Below are positions 22,841-31,960 of a DNA stretch of 37,509 nucleotides, piece by piece. Origin of the DNA: Verrucomicrobiota bacterium. GTDB lineage: Bacteria > Verrucomicrobiota > Lentisphaeria > JABSQK01 > JAJFLO01. Below the pieces are notes generated by a model, which ran no database searches, was not told where the DNA came from, and saw only the letters and a list, made by a program, of their open reading frames with translations. The stretch's first letter is position 1. Every line of letters starts with the position of its first letter. The translations under genes were made by a program, and so were the position numbers. The DNA lies in the NCBI GenBank assembly GCA_021772635.1, contig JAJFLP010000055.1, forward strand, positions 1 to 37,509, written 5' to 3'.

Positions 22841-25324
22841 TCACCGGCGCTGATTGTCCTCGCCGTCATCGATAACTGAGAAGACAGGGATAAGCGTCCC
22901 GGGGTGTATCGGGGTTCCGGTGCGCTTGCCGACGCTAAAGCTGCTTAAGGCTTTATTAACCTTAACAGCGCAACTATCATAGAGTTGGGCTTCCCGGTCT
23001 ATAAAGGTTCGGGTCAATGGAACCAGTTCCGTTGCGAGTACATTTTCCGGTTTGTTGATCTCCACTGTTCCGACTTCACCAATGAATGCGGTCGAACTGA
23101 TTACGGTGTCCTCAGATATTATCGAATCTTCTGTGTTAATCGTAATTGAGCCGCCCTGGCCGAACGCCGAATTCGCGATCAACTCGCTTCCTGCGATGAC
23201 TGCAAGGCGTGCCGTTACGGAGATATCCCCGGCGTCTCCGATCGCATCGGACCGGATCCGGGTGCGTAATAATAATCCTGTGTTCCCGAGATCCAGGGTT
23301 ACTCGACCGCCTGCCGACGCACCACTCGCATCGATCTGTGCATTAATGAGTTTCGTTAAGTCACCGGCGCGAATGGATATATTCCCCCCTCGTGATAGAT
23401 CGGCTGCCGTCGAGAGTCGACCTCCTTCGATGTCTATGGCGCGGGAAGCGTTTATGCTAATCGATCCACTGTCGCCCGTGTCCAATCCGGAACTGTCGAT
23501 TTCCGCGTTATTCCGTATAGCGAAATCGGTGACGTTGATTTCAATTATCCCGGCCAAACCGGAACCATTGCTGGTCGTTGCGATTATTCCGCGGGAATCC
23601 AGTGAAACCGCTGACGAATCAATAACGATCCTCCCGGCAGGGCCGCCATTCGTCTCGGCTAAGGTATTCGAGAGAATTCCAGTCACGAACCCGGATCCGT
23701 TTCGTGCGATCGATATGCTCCCAGCGGTTATACGAATATTTCCCGCCGGTCCTATCCCGAAAGTTGACGCGTCTATCGTACCGCCAGCAGTTAACTTCAG
23801 ACTCTCGGTCGTAATCTCTATACGCCCGGCTTCACTCCCCGTGAGGCTACTCTGAAGTTGCGTGAAAACTCCCGTTGGCACCATTGATTCGTTACGCGAA
23901 ATTACGATGCTGGACGCAGTTATTTTTATATCTCCGCCTATACCATCTCCGAACGACGCTGCTTGAATAGCTGCGCCGGAAAGGATGGATAAATCCGTTG
24001 CGCTTACCTGAATATCTCCGCTATCTCCGCCTCCAACGGTATCAGTTGTAATAGTGAAAATACCCGTTGATCCCTGTGCCAGATCGCCCGATAACGAAAG
24101 TACGGGGGTATTAATGTTTACACTGCCGCCGGTCCCGTCCCCCGATGTCGAAGATAAAATCACGCCCTCGCTCGTTACCTCCAGAGAATTGCTATCGATT
24201 GTAATAGTCCCACCGGTTCCTGCGGAAAGGTCACCTAAGGTCTCTGTTATAACGCCGGTTAAGAAATTCGAACCGTGTCCGGACACACTTATGCTTTCGC
24301 CAGCGAGTGTAATATTGCCACCGTCGCCGGTACCAGTGGCGGAGGTCCTAACAGCTGCGCCACGAGTGATCCTAATCTCCCCGGCGCTAATCGTAATATT
24401 CCCTCCAGCTCCGGCACCCGAGGATTCCGTCCTGAGTACGGAGTCCTCCAGTTCCACCAGGTCCTTGGCAAAAATAGAGATTTTCCCGGCACCTTCACTA
24501 TTAACGGTGGTTCCCGCGATCACCACATCATCCATCACAATCTTCCCGGCGCGGATATAAATTGAGCTATTTCCACCTGACCCGACATCGATCGAGGTAC
24601 TGCCGGAGATCCGTATGCTCCCGTCTAAGTTATCGAGATGAGTGGCGAGGTCATTCGGGTCCAATGGTACCTCGCTATTGCCTCCACTGCCGATCAGCGC
24701 AAGATTGCTGTTGGTAACCTGAATAGTCCCGTTCGTAATCATAAGGTCACCGCCGACTACTCGTAAGGGACTGTTGTTAGTGGATAGTGTCGCTTCATTT
24801 ATTGTTACGGGCGCTGGCGTCCCCGGAAGAAAGCCAAAGGCGGATGGTGGCGCGGACGTTAGAATGGAATCCTGCGGATTGGTGGCGTGGAGAATGCCGC
24901 TATCGCCTAGCTTAACGTAGTTTCCTGTACTTACAGAGAATGCACCGCTTATGTCCAGTTGCAGACTTTCGCCAAGAATTAATCCGTTAGGGTTAATCAG
25001 GAAAAAGTTCGCGCTATCAATGGTCGACTTTATCAACCCGTTGAGGGTACTGACATTGCTGCCGGTGACCCGGCTGATGATATTAGAAATTGTCCCCGGG
25101 CCGGAAAAAGTAGCGCTTTCCCCGGGGAAAACATTAAATTCACGGAAACTATGAAACAGGTTGCTGCCCCGAATTTCTCCGAAACTACCGAGGATCTCGT
25201 AGGCCGGGCCGTTCAATGGGCCGGTCCCGGAGAAAGTGCCGTCAAGAACGACTTGGGCGGATGCGCGAGAAGACAGGAAGGTTAGAATAATACCCGAGGA
25301 AATGATTTTTAGACATAATCTCAT
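22841..25324 (-). CDS. Haemagglutinin-type two-partner secretion exoprotein
   Basis: The ATG at 25324 (827 aa) is preferred. It opens directly into a signal peptide (LKIISSGIILTFLSSRASAQ), while a TTG at 25420 only adds an NPNHNPNRNQ low-complexity run. Residues about 25-200 are the TPS/haemagglutination-activity domain with FFLINPNGLILGE and ISGAFSVSTGNYVKLGD. The rest is a right-handed beta-helix of short glycine/serine-rich repeats (SAGTGGTITIDS-type). The tail YDSCAVKVN is typical of this subfamily in cyanobacteria and sulfur bacteria. It should cross the outer membrane through a TpsB/FhaC pore, but no such gene is in the window. The DUF928 gene is close by on the other strand. Confidence 0.88.
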   Translation of the reverse strand: MRLCLKIISSGIILTFLSSRASAQVVLDGTFSGTGPLNGPAYEILGSFGEIRGSNLFHSFREFNVFPGESATFSGPGTISNIISRVTGSNVSTLNGLIKSTIDSANFFLINPNGLILGESLQLDISGAFSVSTGNYVKLGDSGILHATNPQDSILTSAPPSAFGFLPGTPAPVTINEATLSTNNSPLRVVGGDLMITNGTIQVTNSNLALIGSGGNSEVPLDPNDLATHLDNLDGSIRISGSTSIDVGSGGNSSIYIRAGKIVMDDVVIAGTTVNSEGAGKISIFAKDLVELEDSVLRTESSGAGAGGNITISAGEIRITRGAAVRTSATGTGDGGNITLAGESISVSGHGSNFLTGVITETLGDLSAGTGGTITIDSNSLEVTSEGVILSSTSGDGTGGSVNINTPVLSLSGDLAQGSTGIFTITTDTVGGGDSGDIQVSATDLSILSGAAIQAASFGDGIGGDIKITASSIVISRNESMVPTGVFTQLQSSLTGSEAGRIEITTESLKLTAGGTIDASTFGIGPAGNIRITAGSISIARNGSGFVTGILSNTLAETNGGPAGRIVIDSSAVSLDSRGIIATTSNGSGLAGIIEINVTDFAIRNNAEIDSSGLDTGDSGSISINASRAIDIEGGRLSTAADLSRGGNISIRAGDLTKLINAQIDASGASAGGRVTLDLGNTGLLLRTRIRSDAIGDAGDISVTARLAVIAGSELIANSAFGQGGSITINTEDSIISEDTVISSTAFIGEVGTVEINKPENVLATELVPLTRTFIDREAQLYDSCAVKVNKALSSFSVGKRTGTPIHPGTLIPVFSVIDDGEDNQRR

Positions 25325-25540
25325 AGGCGAAAACGATGCAAATCGCGTGCCGTCGAATTTCGACGGTAAGTGAGTTTGATTACGATTAGGATTATGATTA
25401 GGATTACGAAGAAAATCCAAAGGAATGTTAGGGGGAATGTTAGGGTCACACCTCTAATTGTAAGTTTTATGGATGATGACAGAAATTGAAATAAATTATT
25501 CGCGTAATGTTAAAAATAATTCCAGCAGTTAAAACCTGGA

Positions 25541-26356
25541 CTAACTCTGGTGCTCAATAGTTCCTTGGTACACATGTATTGCCGGGCCGGTAAGCGTGAT
25601 ATTCTCGACCGCCTCATCCGTTAAGTCGCAATTGACTTCCAGGACATCACCACCGGCACAGGTGACCTGAACCGGGGCACTGACGACCCCGGAACGGCAC
25701 CCCAGGATTCCTACCGCTACGATCCCGGTACCACACGCGAGTGTCTCGCGCTCTACCCCACGTTCATAGGTCCGAATTTTCAGACTTGATGGTCCCGTTA
25801 TCTGTACGAAATCGACATTTGTACCCGCCGGAGAAAATTCTTCGTGGTGCCGAATTTTCAGTCCGATTTCGTTGATATCAAGATTATTCAGGTCATCAAC
25901 GGTAATCACTACGTGGGGGACGCCAGTATCAACAGCACTGTAGGTGAGCGGGCCGGTACTGACTTCCAATGACTTCTCGAATTGCCAGTCTTTAGGGGGG
26001 GGCATTTCAACCTGGATACTGTTATCCTGAACTCGTGCAGTGACAACGCCAGCGCCTGTTTGAACGCTCATCTCCTCTCCGGCTACCCCTAACTCGTTCG
26101 CAAGCCTGGCCACGCACCTAACCCCGTTGCCGCAGAGGTCAACTTCTCCGCCATCGGGGTTAATAAAGCGCATTCGAAAGTCCGCGATATCGGAGGTCTG
26201 AATTAAGATAAAACCATCACTTCCAATACCGGTCCTTCGCGCGCTGACGGACCGCAACCACTCCGTAGCGCCGATAGGGAACCTATTGTCCCGGTCATCG
26301 ACAAGAATAAAGTCATTCCCGGCGCCGTGCATTTTCCAGAAGTGAAATTTTTGCAT
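25541..26356 (-). CDS. dapF: Diaminopimelate epimerase
   Basis: 271 aa, the normal length. DapF converts LL- to meso-diaminopimelate for lysine and peptidoglycan synthesis. Catalytic cysteines are visible as Cys75 in DLCGNGVRC and Cys208 in LACGTGI. The N-terminal motif HGAGNDF (10-16), GSDGFILIQ and GVPHVV are intact. No minus-strand ribosome site is evident. A GGAGG close to the start lies on the opposite strand. Four tandem AGAAGCC units and an ACTGC element separate it from pyrH, so it may have its own promoter. Confidence 0.97.
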   Translation of the reverse strand: MQKFHFWKMHGAGNDFILVDDRDNRFPIGATEWLRSVSARRTGIGSDGFILIQTSDIADFRMRFINPDGGEVDLCGNGVRCVARLANELGVAGEEMSVQTGAGVVTARVQDNSIQVEMPPPKDWQFEKSLEVSTGPLTYSAVDTGVPHVVITVDDLNNLDINEIGLKIRHHEEFSPAGTNVDFVQITGPSSLKIRTYERGVERETLACGTGIVAVGILGCRSGVVSAPVQVTCAGGDVLEVNCDLTDEAVENITLTGPAIHVYQGTIEHQS

Positions 26357-26381
26357 ATTGGGAAGGAGGTTCAGGGGGTTG

Positions 26382-26409
26382 AGAAGCCAGAAGCCAGAAG
26401 CCAGAAGCC
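26382..26409. repeat. Four AGAAGCC tandem units
   Basis: A 7 bp microsatellite upstream of dapF, followed directly by AGATCAGGCTAG, which equals a MITE end plus its CTAG target. Confidence 0.8.
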
Positions 26410-26434
26410 AGAGATCAGGCTAGGTTTAACGTTC

Positions 26435-26525
26435 TATACCGAACGTCTTCGAGTTTTTGAAATATCGTCCGGTATTCCATGCGCAGTCAGGTTCAAGTCG
26501 TCATAAAATGAAACTGCTTGCAGTT
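26435..26525 (+). repeat. ACTGC dispersed element between dapF and pyrH
   Basis: TATACCGAACGTCTTCGAGT-TTTTGAAATATCGTCCGGTA forms the best-conserved hairpin of the family. The spacer with AAGTCGTCATAAAATGA leads to AACTGCTTGCAGTT, and the last base touches the TGA stop of pyrH. Confidence 0.9.
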
Positions 26526-27241
26526 CAGTTCGTCACCAATGTGCCACATGGGTGGCCTTGCAGAATACGGGGCAAACTCTCGGGGTTGCCGAAATCGAAT
26601 ACGATTATAGGAATCGAATTGTCCATGCAAAGGGAGAATGCGGTGGAATCCATCACTTTCAGACGTTTTTCCAGCGCTTCCTGGAATGTGAGGGTGTCAT
26701 AACGCTTCGCATCGGGCTCAACTTTTGGGTCAGCAGTATAAATCCCGTCCACTTTCGTCGCCTTCAGAATAGCTTCAGCATCAATCTCGCTTGCCCGCAG
26801 TGCGGCCGTTGAATCTGTCGTAAAGTAGGGACTGCCAGTCCCGGCTGCGAATATGACGACACGCCCGGTCTCGAGATGGCGAATCGCGCGTCTACGAATA
26901 TAGGGTTCCGCGATCTGTCGCATCTCAATTGCTGTTTGTACGCGCGTCGCAACGCCGATCTCTTCAAGCGAGTGTTGTAACGCGAGGGCATTCATAACCG
27001 TCGCAAGCATTCCCATGTTGTCCGCAGTTACCCGGTCCATTCCTTGACGGCTGGCGGCCATACCGCGGAAAATATTCCCGCCGCCGATGACGACTGCGAT
27101 CTGAATTTCGAGTTCAACTACCTCTTTAATTTGTGCTGCGATCGTTGATGTCGCTGCTGGATCGACCCCGAATGAACGGTCACCTTTTAGCGCTTCTCCG
27201 CTGAACTTTATTAAGATTCGCTTATATACAGATTTCGGCAT
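26525..27241 (-). CDS. pyrH: Uridylate (UMP) kinase
   Basis: 238 aa, normal for the hexameric bacterial UMP kinase that phosphorylates UMP to UDP. Marks: LIKFSGEAL (10-18), [11 protein letters not shown] (about 49-59), the [15 protein letters not shown] segment, [12 protein letters not shown] and [17 protein letters not shown] lies 11 bases before the ATG and is almost in contact with the intrinsic terminator at 27254-27290. It follows rpsB and tsf in the conserved order but is separated from tsf by an ACTGC element and that terminator. frr, the usual next gene, is absent and dapF follows instead. Confidence 0.97.
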   Translation of the reverse strand: MPKSVYKRILIKFSGEALKGDRSFGVDPAATSTIAAQIKEVVELEIQIAVVIGGGNIFRGMAASRQGMDRVTADNMGMLATVMNALALQHSLEEIGVATRVQTAIEMRQIAEPYIRRRAIRHLETGRVVIFAAGTGSPYFTTDSTAALRASEIDAEAILKATKVDGIYTADPKVEPDAKRYDTLTFQEALEKRLKVMDSTAFSLCMDNSIPIIVFDFGNPESLPRILQGHPCGTLVTN

Positions 27242-27253
27242 GGACAGATTTAC

Positions 27254-27290
27254 TCCAAAAAAAAACCACCCAATCAGTTGGATGGTTTAT
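27254..27290 (-). terminator. Intrinsic terminator directly before pyrH
   Basis: On the minus strand AACCATCCAA-CTGA-TTGGGTGGTT (one mismatch in a 10 bp stem) is followed by T9. It ends about 12 bases before the pyrH ATG and touches its ribosome site, so it either ends the rpsB-tsf transcript or attenuates pyrH. Confidence 0.85.
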
Positions 27291-27295
27291 GTATT

Positions 27296-27446
27296 ATTAT
27301 ACTGCAAGCAGTACAATCTTTGGTCCGTATGGACTCCGAGAATACGGAGAGACGACTTTGAATTCATCACCTAAGATATATGTTGAGCCTAGCGAAATCC
27401 GCCGCGGTGGAAACAATATTTCGAATACCTGAAGACGTTCGGTACA
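27296..27446 (-). repeat. ACTGC dispersed element, long variant, between tsf and pyrH
   Basis: On the minus strand it starts TACCGAACGTCTTCAGG and ends AAAGATTGTACTGCTTGCAG-TATAAT. The middle carries extra sequence with CTCCGTATTCTCGGAG and GTCCATACGGAC hairpins. At about 150 bp it is longer than the 93 bp copies and shares its middle with those near 33.2, 34.8 and 36.0 kb. Confidence 0.85.
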
Positions 27447-27467
27447 ACGTAAATCTCTAGTCATTCG

Positions 27468-28277
27468 TTAGACCTCCTCGCCGACCTGCCAGCGAGTGTA
27501 TCGACGAATATCCGCCTTCGGGTTAGCCGATTCGACGGTCACCTTGTCGTCACGAATCCAAGCCTGTTTGATCAGGCAATTCTCTTCGTACCACTTCCTC
27601 ATTTTTCCTACCAGGATTTTATCGAGAATCTCCGGCGGCTTGTTCGCCAGTTCAGGTTGCGCGGCTGCGATTTCTTTTTCCTTCGCAAGAACATCCTCGG
27701 GTACAGTCTCAGGAGACAAGTAGAGGGGATTAAACGCTGCAATATGCATACAGAGATTCGAGAGGTACTCTGTATCGGCGTCGCCTGAGACATCAACGAT
27801 TACGCCAATCCTGCCGCCCATATGTAAATAAGAACCCGCAGTGCCTTCAGGACTCCACCGTAGTGCTCTTCGCACGTTTACATTCTCTCCAACTTTCGCG
27901 ACGAGTTCACCGATAGCGTCCTTTTTCGCCTCGCGAACTGCCTCTGACAGATCTCCGGTATTGGAGAAATCCGCGGCAACACTCTTAGTTATAGACGCGC
28001 AAAATCGTTGATACTCCTCGTTATTCGCAACAAAATCTGTTTCACAAAGTGTTTCGACAAGAACTGCAACATCTTCACTCACCAGCGCCGTGATCTTCCC
28101 TTCAGTTGTTGTCCTTCCCGCCTTCTTCGCGGCCTTTGCCATTCCGGATTTTCTGAGATAATCGATAGATTTTTCCAAGTCACCTGCACTTTCCAGCAGG
28201 GCCTTCTTACAGTCCATCATCCCGGCGCCAGTCTTTTCACGTAATTCTTTTACCAATGTCGCGGAAATTTCTGTCAT
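27468..28277 (-). CDS. tsf: Elongation factor Ts
   Basis: 269 aa. EF-Ts exchanges GDP for GTP on EF-Tu. The N-terminal UBA-like domain (VKELREKTGAGMMDCKKAL, about 9-27) and the TDFVANNEEY signature (about 79-88) are clear. The C-terminal domain HIAAFNPLYLSPETVP and coiled-coil-like region complete it. Its ATG overlaps the rpsB stop by four bases (ATGA), so the pair is coupled. Confidence 0.97.
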   Translation of the reverse strand: MTEISATLVKELREKTGAGMMDCKKALLESAGDLEKSIDYLRKSGMAKAAKKAGRTTTEGKITALVSEDVAVLVETLCETDFVANNEEYQRFCASITKSVAADFSNTGDLSEAVREAKKDAIGELVAKVGENVNVRRALRWSPEGTAGSYLHMGGRIGVIVDVSGDADTEYLSNLCMHIAAFNPLYLSPETVPEDVLAKEKEIAAAQPELANKPPEILDKILVGKMRKWYEENCLIKQAWIRDDKVTVESANPKADIRRYTRWQVGEEV

Positions 28278-29266
28278 TTTTCTTCTACTTCCTTTTCTGC
28301 TTCGTCTTTTGTCCCGTCCGATGGAGCTTTATCCTTAGTTTCAGTCGCTTCCTCCGGCGCGTCAACGGCCGTTACCTCCGGTTCCGGGGATTCGTTCGCA
28401 TCCATTTTCTTTACTTCCACGATGGGACTATCCTTGTCTGCCGTCTCCTCGACGGTTTCCGTATCCGATGCTGCAGTTTCTTCGGTACCGCCGTCAGTTG
28501 CTGCCGCTTCCTCCGCAGCTTTCGCGGCTTCCGCAGCGGCGGCAGCGGCTTCAATTTCGGCTTCTTTCTCCTCCAAACTACTCTTATACTCTTGTGCTGC
28601 TTTGATGGTGTTTGAAATCACGTCGACGATGATCTTTATAGCGCGATGTGCATCGTCGTTGCCAGGAATCACGTGGGCTATGTTGTCTGGGTTGCAGTTC
28701 GTATCAACGAGGGCCACGACTGGAATATCGAGGCGCGCAGCTTCCTTGACAGCGATATCCTCGTACTTGACGTCTATAACAACCATTGCCTGCGGCATCT
28801 TGCGCATTTCAACGATACCTGACAGGTCACGTTGGAGTTTATGGAGTTTACGACGTAATGACGAGGCTTCCTTCTTTGGTCTCGCATCGAGTTCTCCGCT
28901 CGCTTGCATCGCCAGAATACCTTCCATTTTGGAGATGCTCTTGCGGATCGTTTTACTATTCGTCAACGTCCCGCCCAACCAACGTTCGCAAACGTAATGC
29001 ATGCCAGTGCCTTCGGCGGATTCACGGATGGTTTCTTGAGCTTGGCGTTTTGTCCCGACCAATAGAATTTCGCCTCCGTTCAGGACGGTCTCGAAAACGA
29101 ATTTACATGCGCTTTCAAGTTGCACCATTGACTTGGTCAGGTCCACAATATAAATGCCGTTGCGTACGCCGTAGACATATTGCTTCATCTTCGGATTCCA
29201 GCGTTTGGTCTGGTGACCGTAATGGACCCCCGCTTCCATCAGATTCTGTATCGTAACTTTTGTCAA
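28274..29266 (-). CDS. rpsB: 30S ribosomal protein S2 with long acidic tail
   Basis: 330 aa; the S2 core (about 1-235) has VHYGHQTKRWNPKM, LLVGTKRQAQE, NSKTIRKSI, VVIDVKYE and PVVALVDTNC-P. Beyond it is a roughly 90-residue Glu/Ala-rich extension (EEKEAEIEAAAAAAEAAKAA then acidic). Such extensions occur on S2 of several phyla and are probably disordered. The start is TTG, supported by AAGGAG six bases upstream. It heads the rpsB-tsf unit. Its leader carries the CCCACGAGTGGG element at 29284-29374. Confidence 0.96.
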   Translation of the reverse strand: MTKVTIQNLMEAGVHYGHQTKRWNPKMKQYVYGVRNGIYIVDLTKSMVQLESACKFVFETVLNGGEILLVGTKRQAQETIRESAEGTGMHYVCERWLGGTLTNSKTIRKSISKMEGILAMQASGELDARPKKEASSLRRKLHKLQRDLSGIVEMRKMPQAMVVIDVKYEDIAVKEAARLDIPVVALVDTNCNPDNIAHVIPGNDDAHRAIKIIVDVISNTIKAAQEYKSSLEEKEAEIEAAAAAAEAAKAAEEAAATDGGTEETAASDTETVEETADKDSPIVEVKKMDANESPEPEVTAVDAPEEATETKDKAPSDGTKDEAEKEVEEK

Positions 29267-29283
29267 TCTATACTCCTTAATCG

Positions 29284-29374
29284 TTTAATCCCACGAGTGG
29301 GTTTAATTCCCCGTTCTGCTGTCCAGTACGAACGTAGCAATGTTTCAATTTGGGAAGTTCATGCCTCGTGGGCC
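29284..29374. repeat. CCCACNNGTGGG element, copy 2, in the rpsB leader
   Basis: It begins 18 bp upstream of rpsB. TTTAATCCCACGAGTGGGTT, AATTCCCCG, CTGCTGTCC, ACGAACGTAG and CATGCCTCGTGGGC match 7768-7854. CCCACGAG can pair with the distal CTCGTGGG, or locally with GTGGG. It could be a dispersed repeat or a leader structure reused elsewhere. Confidence 0.75.
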
Positions 29375-29440
29375 TGGCCCGAGACAGTTGATTTCATAAG
29401 ACAATTTAAAGGGCTCGTAATATATAGTAGCAATAGAAAA

Positions 29441-30418
29441 TCACAACGTATTTTTATATTTTTCGTAAATCAGGATTGCCGCGCACATGTCCTGGACCGC
29501 GAGCCCGGTCAAATACGCGATATTCGAAGAGCTATTATCGCCAGGAGTATTCGAGCACGCCGCATCTCCAATTGTGTACGGACACTCAGCTGTTTTCCGT
29601 TGCAGCTTAATCTTTCCAAAACGGCCTACGTCGTCGGCGTACAGGAACTCACCAGATTGCCGGGCCTGCTCGAGATTGTCAACAATAACATTGCTATTCT
29701 CGAGGATCTCCGGGGCAAGCTGGCGGGTCCTTGGATCGCCCGCGATTGCAACGATGGTCAAAGGCCGGTTCGTTAGTGCGTTGGGATTCAATATAGGCGT
29801 AGACACGGGCACCGCGCACAGAATCGCATCGGCTTCAGCGACGCATGAATCGACTGAGTTCGTCACTACTAAGGACGCGTTAATTCGTGATTTCAGTTCG
29901 TTCTTAAAATTGTTGCGGTTCGCAGGATCTCGACTGGTTGCGGATATAACCTCCGGCTTAATCAGGGCGTCCGCGCATGCCGCCAGGGCGCGTGCGACTC
30001 TACCCGTACCGATAATGCTGATGCCCTTCACGGGTGCGGCCGCCAGATACTTAATCGCCAGCGCTCCTGCCGCACCGGTGCGCATGTTTGTGATATGATC
30101 CGCGTCGAAGACTGCCACCTCTCCAGTGGCTAAGTCTGTTAATTGAATCGTAGCAGTCCGCGGCCCCAGCTGACCCGACGCGAAGTCCGAATATTCGTCA
30201 ATCGTTTTTTGAACGGAGTAGAGAGTCGGCCATTCGGCAGACATCTTCAGCCGGAGATGATCGCCGGATTCTGTGGTTGTATTAGATTGTATTCGGGGTG
30301 GGTTCGTTACGTGCCCGGCGCCGTATAGACAGAATGCCTGGTGGCAGGTGTCGATTGCCTCTTCGACACCGAAATATTCAGTGATGAAGGTGTCATCAAT
30401 TTCATGTACGTAGTTCAA
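29441..30418 (-). CDS. Ornithine cyclodeaminase/mu-crystallin family protein
   Basis: 325 aa, full length for the OCD/mu-crystallin family of NAD(P)-dependent enzymes (ornithine cyclodeaminase, alanine dehydrogenase of archaeal type, ketimine reductases). The substrate-binding half has LRLKMSAEWP and the family motif ADHITNMRTGAAGALAIKYL (about 105-124). The Rossmann fold follows with ISIIGTGRVARAL (about 133-145). IAGDPRTRQLAPEIL and the ADDVGRFG segment fit the C-terminal part. The exact substrate cannot be read from the sequence. It is 39 bp downstream of the PBP4 gene on the same strand and may be co-transcribed with it. Confidence 0.9.
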   Translation of the reverse strand: MNYVHEIDDTFITEYFGVEEAIDTCHQAFCLYGAGHVTNPPRIQSNTTTESGDHLRLKMSAEWPTLYSVQKTIDEYSDFASGQLGPRTATIQLTDLATGEVAVFDADHITNMRTGAAGALAIKYLAAAPVKGISIIGTGRVARALAACADALIKPEVISATSRDPANRNNFKNELKSRINASLVVTNSVDSCVAEADAILCAVPVSTPILNPNALTNRPLTIVAIAGDPRTRQLAPEILENSNVIVDNLEQARQSGEFLYADDVGRFGKIKLQRKTAECPYTIGDAACSNTPGDNSSSNIAYLTGLAVQDMCAAILIYEKYKNTL

Positions 30419-30457
30419 GGTCCCAATAACTCACGTGCGGGATTAATTACAGGCAAT

Positions 30458-31924
30458 CTATCGCGAGTCTATTTCGGTTACGAGGTAAGTCATCGCTTCT
30501 TCTATTGCGCTCCACGCGTACGTGGCACCGGGTGAATTATTGCAGATAAACGAAAACGCCAATGCAGGTCGAGACCGCCGCGTCAGAATATACCCGGACA
30601 AAGCAGTAACATCGCGAAGAGTTCCGGTTTTTCCGAGTATCCGTCCTTTGAGTTTATTACTCGTTAATTTACTTGCGAGCGTCCCGGTATGGCCGGCTGT
30701 AGCGAAGCAATTCAGAAAAACTTTCTTGTGCGAAGTTGTTAGCATATGCTGTAGTAACCCGGATAAAGTCGCTGGGGTTGTTCTATTATTGCGACTCAAT
30801 CCAGAGCCATCTGCGGAAAGCAACCTCGATGTATCAATGCCGTTGCGAGAGAGTATATCCTTAACGCCGATTCCTGCCTTTTGATAATTCGCGATACCTT
30901 GAGTCATATACCCTAAGTTTAAGAAAACAGTTTCCGCGCGAAAATTATCGCTGTGAATACCAACATCGCGTAATAGTTTTTCCAGCGGAATCGATTCAAG
31001 TGCGAACAATTTTCGCCACGGCCGGTCCTGTTGCGTGTATCCTATTGCAGTACCGTCGATGCCAATTCCGCGACTGATGAGTGCGTTTCGGATATGAGTT
31101 CGGTAATATGAGATTGGTGATGTTTTTTCCAGCCGCCAATAATCTACGCTATCGCGGCTCGGATTGATCAACAACGAATCGATAAATTCATTTCCCGTAT
31201 TGCTTCGGTTTTGCGAATAGACCGCATGGCTCTCTGAATAATTGAATCCGAGAAAATTCTCGGGACACGATCTGATAACTTCGTTTCGGACAACAACGTC
31301 TATCGTATTCTCATGGAATGATACAGCCGCCGCAGATGGGTAATGCTTGTTCCGGGGCATGTCGGTCCACTCCCTCGTATGGATAGCGACATCGCCTTTT
31401 ATTCTGACTATACCGGCGGAACGTATGCGATTTACAAGAGCGTCCAACTGCTCAGAGAGGATTCCATTTTTTTCAGTAATTGCGCGGCTCGTCGGGTAGC
31501 GCGAAGTGAAATGAATTGCGCCGTGACCTGAGATAATCAGATTACCGTTTAGTACTCCGTTTTCGATTGGGCCATTGATGTGAAATACTGTGTGGCTCCG
31601 ATATTCTGCTCCGAGTTCCAGCAATGACGAGGCAATAACGATTATTTTCTGGTTTGAGGCAGGAATCAGTGGCGTCTCTGAGTTGACGCTATAAACGGAC
31701 GCGTTACTCGACAAGTCAGTTATCGAGCATCCCCAGATGACGTCTCCACGTTGATTCGACTTAAATACCCGGTCGAGGTTGGATTTAAGCGAGACGTTGA
31801 ACTGATTCTGGGCTGTCGCAGAGGGAGAAAACGAAAATAGAAGAAGGTACAAGCAGAGGTAGTTCAGCCGACATATCACGCTAAGCGGAAGGCAGTTCAG
31901 TAAGTAATTTTTGAAATCAATCAA
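30458..31924 (-). CDS. dacB: D-alanyl-D-alanine carboxypeptidase/endopeptidase, PBP4 type
   Basis: 488 aa, peptidase family S13. The long N-terminus contains a hydrophobic signal or anchor (LCLYLLLFSFSPSATA, about 23-38). Catalytic marks: SxxK as SNQK (90-93), the SxN-region motif SADGSGLSRNN (about 365-375) and KTG in LGKTGTL (about 434-440). It trims or cleaves peptidoglycan cross-links in the periplasm. The start is TTG with no ribosome site, and there is no alternative Met before the signal. Just upstream is CTAGCCTGATCT, identical to a MITE end, which may have changed the 5' region. It lies 36 bp downstream of the YkuD gene. Confidence 0.92.
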   Translation of the reverse strand: MIDFKNYLLNCLPLSVICRLNYLCLYLLLFSFSPSATAQNQFNVSLKSNLDRVFKSNQRGDVIWGCSITDLSSNASVYSVNSETPLIPASNQKIIVIASSLLELGAEYRSHTVFHINGPIENGVLNGNLIISGHGAIHFTSRYPTSRAITEKNGILSEQLDALVNRIRSAGIVRIKGDVAIHTREWTDMPRNKHYPSAAAVSFHENTIDVVVRNEVIRSCPENFLGFNYSESHAVYSQNRSNTGNEFIDSLLINPSRDSVDYWRLEKTSPISYYRTHIRNALISRGIGIDGTAIGYTQQDRPWRKLFALESIPLEKLLRDVGIHSDNFRAETVFLNLGYMTQGIANYQKAGIGVKDILSRNGIDTSRLLSADGSGLSRNNRTTPATLSGLLQHMLTTSHKKVFLNCFATAGHTGTLASKLTSNKLKGRILGKTGTLRDVTALSGYILTRRSRPALAFSFICNNSPGATYAWSAIEEAMTYLVTEIDSR

Positions 31925-31960
31925 TGGAAGATCAGGCTAGGAGGACGGTTCGTAGCGTTA

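Noticed and set aside
22841-24565. Plus-strand frames opposite the TPS exoprotein
   Set aside because: Shadows of the glycine/serine-rich beta-helix repeats.
28422-28997. 191-codon plus-strand frame opposite rpsB
   Set aside because: Antisense to the Ala/Glu-rich S2 tail; composition effect, no start signal.
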